Source of the DNA: Streptosporangium becharense
GTDB taxonomy: Bacteria; Actinomycetota; Actinomycetes; Streptosporangiales; Streptosporangiaceae
Direction: 5' to 3'
Assembly (NCBI RefSeq): GCF_014204985.1
Contig: NZ_JACHMP010000001.1
Coordinates: 1,612,001-1,676,000, forward strand
Length of the DNA stretch: 64,000 nucleotides
Positions 58,818-64,000 of the stretch are shown here, in pieces (within the stretch, counting starts at the first letter, position 1; each line of letters starts with the position of its first letter). Made by a program: the position numbers and the translations under genes. Under the pieces are notes generated by a model, which saw only the letters and a program-made list of their open reading frames with translations, had not been told where the DNA came from and ran no database searches.

Positions 58818-59375
58818 GTGCGACGCGTGATCGGACTGCGACGGATCGACCCCGATGAGTTCACCCTCCGGCTGGACGCGGTCCTCGACGTCTACGTGGC
58901 GGCGATGAACCCGCCCGCCGACCAGATCGCCGGCCGCAAGGTCATCATGGGCAACCACGCCGCCAACCCCGGGTTCGCGTGCCTGTTCGCCGAACGCTCC
59001 GACGGCACGCCGGTGGGCGTCGCCTACGGCTTCCACGGCGTCCCGGGGCAGTGGTGGCACGACGTGGTCAGCCGGGCCCTCGCGGAGCAGAACGGCGAGG
59101 CGAGCGCCCGCGGGTGGCTGGGCGACGCGCTGGAACTCGCCGAGATCCACGTGCACCCCGACTACCAGGGCAAGGGCATCGGCCGCAGGCTGGTGCGGGG
59201 CCTGTGCGCGGACCGCGCGGAGCGCACCGCCGTGCTGTCGACCCGTGACCGGCCCACCGCGGCCCGGCACCTCTACCGCAGCATCGGCTTCGTCGACCTG
59301 CTCACCCGGTTCGTCTTCCCCGGCGGCTACGAGCACTACGCGATCCTGGGCACCGTGCTGCCGCTGCGCGACTGA
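58818..59375 (+). CDS. GNAT-family N-acetyltransferase
   Basis: A 185-residue acetyltransferase with the acetyl-CoA-binding motif 'EIHVHPDYQGKGIGRRLVRG' (Q/RxxGxG/A) and the C-terminal 'ARHLYRSIGFVDLLTRFVFP'. The substrate is unknown. GTG 58827 (VIGLRRIDPDEF) is an alternative; TAGGGT at 58814-58819 would place the transcription start there, again suggesting leaderless translation. The upstream 80 bp are A+T-rich. Confidence 0.85.
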   Translation: MRRVIGLRRIDPDEFTLRLDAVLDVYVAAMNPPADQIAGRKVIMGNHAANPGFACLFAERSDGTPVGVAYGFHGVPGQWWHDVVSRALAEQNGEASARGWLGDALELAEIHVHPDYQGKGIGRRLVRGLCADRAERTAVLSTRDRPTAARHLYRSIGFVDLLTRFVFPGGYEHYAILGTVLPLRD

Positions 59376-59414
59376 GCCGGCGGCGCACCGGTGGGCGGCG
59401 GGGGCACTCGCACT

Positions 59415-59447
59415 CCGGGCCGCCCTCCTCGACGGCGGACGGCCCGG
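59415..59447. terminator. Possible terminator between convergent GNAT and metF genes
   Basis: CCGGGCCG (59415-59422) pairs with CGGCCCGG (59440-59447), with further pairing possible inside the loop. The stem is short and without a T-tract. Confidence 0.4.
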
Positions 59448-59489
59448 CGGGACGGCCGGCGACGGGCGGCTTGGAGCGCGCCGGAACGC

Positions 59490-60422
59490 TCAGGCGGGCA
59501 GCGAGGCCGCGCTCGGCACGGGGTCGAGCGCCTGGAAGACCTCGCGGGTCGCGCTGGAGCGGTTGAAGGTGATGAAGTGGATGCCGGGAGCGCCCTCGTC
59601 GAGCAGGGTCTGGCAGAGCTCGGCGGCGTGCTCGATGCCCAGCCTGCGCACCGCGGCGGGATCGTCGGCGACGGCCTCGAACCTGGCGGCCACCTCGGGC
59701 GGGAACGGCGCGCCGGAGAGCTGCTCGGACCGGGCGATCGTGCTCAGCTGCGTGACGGGCATGATGCCGGGGATGATCGGGGTGTCGCAGCCCCTGGCCG
59801 CCACCCGGTCGCGCAGCCGCAGGTAGTCGTCCGCGCGGAAGAACATCTGCGTGATCGCGTAGTCGGCGCCCGCGCGGCACTTGCGCACGAAGTACTCGGT
59901 GTCGGACTCGACCGAGGCCGACCTCGGGTGCTTGTACGGGAAGGCGGCCACGCCCACGCAGAAGTCGCCCGCCTGGCGGATCAGCCGGACCAGGTCCTCG
60001 GCGTACAGGACGCCCTCGGGGTGGCGCACCCACTCGCCCGTCACGTCACCGGGCGGGTCGCCCCGCACGGCGAGGATGTTGCGCACGCCCGCCCCGGCGA
60101 ACCGGCCGACCAGGTGGCGCAGCTCGCGGACGGAGTGGTTGACGGCGGTGAAGTGGGCGACCGGGGTCAGCGTGGTCTCATGGGCGATGCGCTCCACGAT
60201 GTCGACCGTGCGGTCGCGGGTGCTGCCGCCGGCACCGTAGGTGACGGACACGAAGGTGGGGTGCAGCGCCTCCAGCTCACGGACGGCGCGCCAGAGCTGC
60301 CGCTCCCCCTCGTCGGTCTTCGGGGGGAAGAACTCGAAGGAGAACGACCGGGCACCGGCGGCGAGAAGCTCGCGGACGGTGGGAACGCGATCGGGGAGAA
60401 CGGACGGGCGACCCAGAGCCAT
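59490..60422 (-). CDS. metF: 5,10-methylenetetrahydrofolate reductase
   Basis: A 310-residue FAD-dependent TIM barrel that makes 5-methyltetrahydrofolate for methionine synthesis. '[18 protein letters not shown]', '[18 protein letters not shown]', '[10 protein letters not shown]' and '[20 protein letters not shown]' are diagnostic. It is divergent from the polyprenyl synthase gene. Confidence 0.96.
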   Translation of the reverse strand: MALGRPSVLPDRVPTVRELLAAGARSFSFEFFPPKTDEGERQLWRAVRELEALHPTFVSVTYGAGGSTRDRTVDIVERIAHETTLTPVAHFTAVNHSVRELRHLVGRFAGAGVRNILAVRGDPPGDVTGEWVRHPEGVLYAEDLVRLIRQAGDFCVGVAAFPYKHPRSASVESDTEYFVRKCRAGADYAITQMFFRADDYLRLRDRVAARGCDTPIIPGIMPVTQLSTIARSEQLSGAPFPPEVAARFEAVADDPAAVRRLGIEHAAELCQTLLDEGAPGIHFITFNRSSATREVFQALDPVPSAASLPA

Positions 60423-60676
60423 GGGTCCAGGGTACTGGTCTCATCGCGCGGATGGCCGTTCCCCCACGGCCGGATACCCGGGCAGGTTCTCCTGACTTCG
60501 GAGGAATCGGGTAGAAACAAAGATTGTCCGTATGCTTCACGAGCTGCGTCACGTTACGTAATGCAACGCCCCATATGCCAAGGTTGTTCAGACTTTCGAG
60601 AAATCCGCCGGACGGCGCCATGCCGCGTTCCCTGCCCAGGGCCGAGGCCCGGGGTCTCCACGCTCAAGGAGATTCG
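60423..60676. promoter_or_regulatory. Divergent promoter region of metF and the polyprenyl synthase gene
   Basis: A 254-bp spacer. The A+T-richer core (60505-60585) includes the palindrome TTACGTAA (60554-60561), a possible operator. I could not assign reliable -35/-10 hexamers, and I see no riboswitch on the metF side. Confidence 0.4.
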
Positions 60677-61747
60677 ATGATCGCTTCTGTAGCCGCGCTC
60701 GACCTCATCCGCACCGAGGTCGAGCGTTCTCTCCGGCGGTTCGTCGACCGGCAGCGTCCTCAGGTGGGTGCCCCGGAGCTGGCGCCCGTGGTCGCCGCGG
60801 CGGAGGACTTCCTGTCGGGCGGCAAGCGGCTACGGCCCGCCTTCTGCTACTGGGGCTGGCGTGGCGCTGGCGGCGACGCGGACGATCCGGCGATCTTCGC
60901 CGCCGCCGCGTCGCTGGAGCTGCTGCAGGCCAGCGCCTTGGTGCACGACGACGTGATGGACGCCAGCGACCTGCGCCGGGGCATGCCCTCGGCGCACCGC
61001 AGGTTCGAGGAGTTGCACAGGAAGGCCGGTTGGCGCGGGTCCGCCGAACAGTTCGGCGAGGGGGCGGCCATCCTGCTCGGCAACCTGATGCTGATCTGGT
61101 CCGGTGAGATGTGGCGGACCAGCGGGCTGCGTCCGGCCTCGCTGGAGGCGGCCCAGCAGGTCTACGACGACATGCGCACCGAGCTGATGTGCGGCCAGTA
61201 CCTGGACCTGCTGGAGCAGGCGCACGGCGAGAACACCTTCGACAGCGCGCTGCGCGTGGCGTTGTTCAAGAGCGGCAAGTACTCCGTGGAGCAGCCGCTG
61301 CGGCTCGGCCTCGTGCTCGCCGCACAGGGCAGGCGGCCGTGGATCGACCGGCTCTGCGAGGACTACGGGCGGTGCGTGGGCATCGCCTTCCAGCTCCGCG
61401 ACGACGTCCTCGGGGTCTTCGGCGATCCGGAGGAGACCGGCAAGCCGGCGGGCGACGACCTGCGGGAGGGCAAGCGGACGATGCTCATCGCCCGCACGCT
61501 CGCCGCAGCCTCCCCCGAGCAGGCCGCGGTGGTGCGCGACACGCTCGGCGACCCGGAGCTGGACGCCGCCGGGGTCGACCGGCTGCGGCAGATCATCGAG
61601 GAGACCGGCGCCCTCGCGGCGTGCGAGGAGATGATCAAGGCTTATCTGGAGGAGGCGCTCGTCTCGCTGGAGGGCTCCCCGATCGCGGACGACGCCCGGG
61701 CGGCCCTGGCCGGCCTGGCCGTGGCCGCGACCTCGCGCCGCACCTGA
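60677..61747 (+). CDS. Polyprenyl (geranylgeranyl/farnesyl-type) diphosphate synthase
   Basis: A 356-residue trans-isoprenyl diphosphate synthase. The first Asp-rich motif is DDVMD in 'SALVHDDVMDASDLRRGMPS', the second 'QLRDDVLGVFGDPEETGKPA'; 'GGKRLRPAFCYWGW' is the substrate Arg region. It condenses isopentenyl diphosphate onto allylic primers. ATG 60677 has AAGGAG 6 bp upstream. The metF-synthase-Rv2175c neighbourhood points to the IdsA2 subgroup. Chain length cannot be set by eye. Confidence 0.92.
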   Translation: MIASVAALDLIRTEVERSLRRFVDRQRPQVGAPELAPVVAAAEDFLSGGKRLRPAFCYWGWRGAGGDADDPAIFAAAASLELLQASALVHDDVMDASDLRRGMPSAHRRFEELHRKAGWRGSAEQFGEGAAILLGNLMLIWSGEMWRTSGLRPASLEAAQQVYDDMRTELMCGQYLDLLEQAHGENTFDSALRVALFKSGKYSVEQPLRLGLVLAAQGRRPWIDRLCEDYGRCVGIAFQLRDDVLGVFGDPEETGKPAGDDLREGKRTMLIARTLAAASPEQAAVVRDTLGDPELDAAGVDRLRQIIEETGALAACEEMIKAYLEEALVSLEGSPIADDARAALAGLAVAATSRRT

Positions 61748-61828
61748 CCGGCCGGCCGGCCGCGAGCGGGGCGGAGTACGACACCGCGGATCCACCGGGA
61801 CACCCGGGACATGGCGGGACATGGCGGG

Positions 61829-61857
61829 GTCCGGGCGGCCGGAGGGGCCGCCCGGAC
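61829..61857. terminator. Bidirectional terminator between polyprenyl synthase and thiE
   Basis: GTCCGGGCGGCC and GGCCGCCCGGAC pair perfectly over 12 bp around a 5-nt loop between the convergent genes, 6 bp from the thiE stop. Confidence 0.8.
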
Positions 61858-61862
61858 GCGGG

Positions 61863-62501
61863 TCAGGCGGCGGCCAGGCGCCGTTTGAACTCCTCGGCCG
61901 CCGATTTGGGGTCGTCGGCCTCGGTGATGGCCCGTACGACGACGACCCGTCGCACGCCGTAGGAGATGACCTCGTCCAGGTTGGCGAGGTCGATGCCGCC
62001 GATGCCGAACCAGGGTCGGCCGGTCGGCAACGCGGCGGCGTGTCTGAGCAGGTCGGGGCCGGGTGCGGCCCGGCCGGGCTTGGTGGGCGTGGGCCAGATC
62101 GGGCCGCAGCAGAAGTAGTCGACGCCGGGCTCGACGGCCGCGGCGGACGCCTCCTCGGGGGCGTGAGTGGAACGCCCGATGAGGATGTCGTCGCCGAGCA
62201 GGTCGCGCGCGACGGCCACCGGCAGGTCGTCCTGGCCGAGGTGGAGCACGTCGGGGCGGACCGCGTACGCGATGTCCGCCCGGTCGTTCACGGCCAGGAG
62301 CGCGCCGTGCCGGTCGCAGGCCTCGCGGAAGACGGACAGCAGCTCCAGTTCCTGCCGCGCCTCCAGGCCCTTCTCCCGGAGCTGGACGATGTCGACCCCG
62401 CCCGAGAGGGCGGCGTCGAGGAAGTCGGCCAGGTCGCCCCGCTCACGCCGCCCGTCGGTGCACAGGTACAGCCGCGCGTCAGAAAGCGAGGGCCTGGGCA
62501 C
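61863..62501 (-). CDS. thiE: Thiamine-phosphate synthase
   Basis: A 212-residue TIM-barrel enzyme joining the pyrimidine and thiazole moieties of thiamine. '[13 protein letters not shown]', '[13 protein letters not shown]', '[11 protein letters not shown]', '[11 protein letters not shown]' and '[11 protein letters not shown]' form the active site. GTG 62501 is inside the end of the upstream Rv2175c-like gene (23-bp overlap). No TPP riboswitch is visible nearby. Confidence 0.95.
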   Translation of the reverse strand: MPRPSLSDARLYLCTDGRRERGDLADFLDAALSGGVDIVQLREKGLEARQELELLSVFREACDRHGALLAVNDRADIAYAVRPDVLHLGQDDLPVAVARDLLGDDILIGRSTHAPEEASAAAVEPGVDYFCCGPIWPTPTKPGRAAPGPDLLRHAAALPTGRPWFGIGGIDLANLDEVISYGVRRVVVVRAITEADDPKSAAEEFKRRLAAA

Positions 62502-62853
62502 GTCTCTTGACCTCCGTGTGGCGGCCCGCGCGGATCGCGTCGACCGGCGAACCCGGCAGGGTGTCGTCCGGGGTGAAGAGCCAGCGGAGGGCCTCGACGT
62601 CGTCGTATCCGGCGTCGAGCAGCACGGTGAGGGTGCCGGGCAGCCCCTTGACGACATCGCCTCCGGCGATGAACGCCGCGGGCACCTGTGGCCCCCCACC
62701 GTCCCTGCGTACCCCGATGAGCTTGTGGTCCTTGAGAAGTTGCTTTGCGCGACCGGTGCTGAGGTTGAGCCTGGCGGCCACCTCGGTGAGGGTGAGCCAC
62801 TCGCCCACCAGCTGGTCGGTCTCCCGGTCGATCTGCGCAACAGAAAGCGTCAC
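62479..62853 (-). CDS. Rv2175c-family DNA-binding protein
   Basis: A 124-residue protein matching mycobacterial Rv2175c, a winged-helix DNA-binding protein phosphorylated by the kinase PknL. The helix-turn-helix is '[20 protein letters not shown]', and the C-terminal '[20 protein letters not shown]' and '[20 protein letters not shown]' are characteristic. The N-terminal tail that carries the phosphorylated Thr in Rv2175c is largely absent here. Overlaps thiE. Confidence 0.85.
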   Translation of the reverse strand: MTLSVAQIDRETDQLVGEWLTLTEVAARLNLSTGRAKQLLKDHKLIGVRRDGGGPQVPAAFIAGGDVVKGLPGTLTVLLDAGYDDVEALRWLFTPDDTLPGSPVDAIRAGRHTEVKRRAQALAF

Positions 62854-62903
62854 GAACCCACCACTACCACATCACGCCCCGTACCAAACACCTGGCAGCG
62901 GGG

Positions 62904-64000
62904 TCAGACCGGCGTGCAGTCGCGCAACGGCACCGCGGGATCGGCCAGGCGGCCGGTGTCGAGCCGCTGGCCGCTCTCGATGAGACGGCGCCCCTGGAGC
63001 AGGTCGCGGGGGCGGTTGACCGCCAGGACGGCGGCGAGCCGGTCGTCGCCGGTCACCCAGCACACCGCCCACCTGGCCTTCCCCGGGGCCGCCGGGTCGC
63101 CGCGCACGACCATGCGGGCACCGTCGTGGTCACCGGCGTACTGGACCATGTTCCCGAACTGCTCGGACCAGAAGTAGGGGACCGGGTCGTAGACCGCGGC
63201 CGCGCCCATCAAGGTGGCCACGGCCACCTCGGGGGCGCTCAGCGCGGTGTCCCAGTGCTCGACGCGCAGGCGGCGGCCGTAACGGCGTGACCACCAGGCG
63301 GCGCAGTCTCCGGCGGCGACGACGTCCGGCAGCGAGGTGCGCAGGTGCTCGTCGGTGACGACCCCGTTGTCCAGCCGGATGCCGGAGCCGGCCAGCCAGT
63401 CGGTGGCGGGACGTACGCCCACGCCGGTGACGACCACCTCGGCCTCGATCACGGAGCCGTCGGCCAGGGTGACGCCGCCCTGGTCGACGGAGGCGACCAG
63501 GGAACCCAGGAGCAGGTCGACGCCCGCCTCCGCGTACCAGGGGACGGTGTGCGCGCCGACCTGGCCGAGCGCGGCGGCGAGCGGCGCGGCGGCGGCTTCG
63601 ACGACGGTCACGGCGCAGCCCGCCCTGCGCGCGGCGGTGGCCACCTCGGCGCCGATCCAGCCGGCGCCGATGATCACGACCGAGGTTCCCGCGGTGAGCA
63701 GGGAGCGCAGTTCGAGCGCGTCGTCGATGGTGCGCAGGACGTGCTGGGGGCCGTCGCCGCGCAGCCGGACCGGCCGCGCGCCGGTGGCGATCACCAGGCC
63801 GTCGTAGGCCAGTTCGCCCTCCGTGGTCTCGACCACACCGGAGTGCAGCCCCTTGGCGACCACGCCGGGACGGAAGTCGACCTCGAGCGCGTCGAGGTCG
63901 GAGTCGACGATCGTGGAGTCGGTCTCCCTGAGCAGCACGCCCTTGGACAGGGGCGGGCGGTCGTAGGGACGGTGCCGCTCCTCACCGATCATCGTGATCG
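62904..64000 (-). CDS. FAD-dependent pyridine nucleotide-disulfide-type oxidoreductase (partial)
   Basis: About 365 residues; the N-terminus with the FAD GxGxxG motif is cut by the right edge. Visible are 'RPYDRPPLSKGVLL', the NAD(P)-binding 'VVIIGAGWIGAEVATAARRA' and the second FAD motif 'DVVAAGDCAAWW'. This is the ferredoxin-reductase-like branch (no CxxxxC redox disulfide), supplying electrons to ferredoxins for P450s or dioxygenases. The partner is unknown. It lies 50 bp upstream of the Rv2175c-like gene. Confidence 0.88.
   Translation of the reverse strand, partial: ITMIGEERHRPYDRPPLSKGVLLRETDSTIVDSDLDALEVDFRPGVVAKGLHSGVVETTEGELAYDGLVIATGARPVRLRGDGPQHVLRTIDDALELRSLLTAGTSVVIIGAGWIGAEVATAARRAGCAVTVVEAAAAPLAAALGQVGAHTVPWYAEAGVDLLLGSLVASVDQGGVTLADGSVIEAEVVVTGVGVRPATDWLAGSGIRLDNGVVTDEHLRTSLPDVVAAGDCAAWWSRRYGRRLRVEHWDTALSAPEVAVATLMGAAAVYDPVPYFWSEQFGNMVQYAGDHDGARMVVRGDPAAPGKARWAVCWVTGDDRLAAVLAVNRPRDLLQGRRLIESGQRLDTGRLADPAVPLRDCTPV

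Noticed and set aside
62854..62903. TPP riboswitch for thiE
   Set aside because: thiE overlaps the Rv2175c-like gene and the short upstream gaps lack the CUGAGA and ACCUGA elements of a TPP aptamer.

Overview
The window is high-GC actinobacterial chromosome, most probably from a filamentous actinomycete of the Streptosporangiales/Streptomycetales type. The grounds are a very high G+C content, frequent GTG/TTG starts, an actinobacterial integration host factor (mihF), a BldD regulator with an intact cyclic-di-GMP signature, and a pyrR-pyrB-pyrC-carA-carB-pyrK-pyrD-pyrF-mihF-gmk-rpoZ-coaBC-metK-priA-def-fmt-rsmB-rpe-rib gene order that, as I recall it, matches Streptomyces. Both window edges cut genes. 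I saw no rRNA, tRNA, insertion sequence, prophage or CRISPR array.

Layout, left to right. 0-2.5 kb: maturation genes of a molybdenum hydroxylase (MoxR-type ATPase, VWA protein, XdhC/CoxF; minus strand). 2.7-4.7 kb: Trk/Ktr potassium uptake pair (plus). 4.8-5.2 kb: PH-domain membrane protein. 5.4-9.0 kb: riboflavin operon ribE-pnuC/ribM-ribBA-ribH behind an FMN riboswitch (minus). 9.1-9.9 kb: MpaB-type oxygenase. 10.2-16.3 kb: a peptide ABC transporter operon in the unusual order C-A-B-D-F (plus). 16.5-26 kb: a housekeeping run priA - two tandem paralogous unknown genes - def - fmt - rsmB - rpe (minus). 26.1-31.6 kb: a second peptide ABC transporter, A-B-C-D-F (minus). 31.9-36.7 kb: amidohydrolase, PucR-type regulator and a divergent M14 peptidase, which together with the transporter look like an accessory catabolic island. 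36.8-52.4 kb: paiB, metK, a small unknown, coaBC, rpoZ, gmk, mihF and the whole pyrimidine pathway from carbamoyl phosphate to UMP except pyrE (minus). 52.9-56.4 kb: arginine deiminase, bldD and a membrane SpoIIE-type PP2C phosphatase (plus). 56.5-58.1 kb: a SAV_6107-type HEPN protein and a secreted L,D-transpeptidase (minus). 58.2-59.4 kb: YbaK-like and GNAT proteins (plus). 59.5-64 kb: metF, a divergent polyprenyl diphosphate synthase, thiE, an Rv2175c-type DNA-binding protein and a partial FAD oxidoreductase, an arrangement resembling the mycobacterial metF-idsA2-Rv2175c neighbourhood.

Regulation is the richest part of the window. An FMN aptamer precedes ribE. A PyrR-type RNA hairpin sits directly on the pyrR ribosome binding site. 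A possible nine-residue leader peptide overlaps the carA start. A candidate bldD promoter carries a BldD-like palindrome over its -10/+1 region. The orphan HEPN gene sits behind a near-consensus sigma-70-type promoter whose -10 lies inside a LexA (SOS) box, with a second LexA box just upstream. That putative SOS-controlled HEPN gene, and the pair of unknown paralogs between priA and def, are the two items I consider most worth following up.
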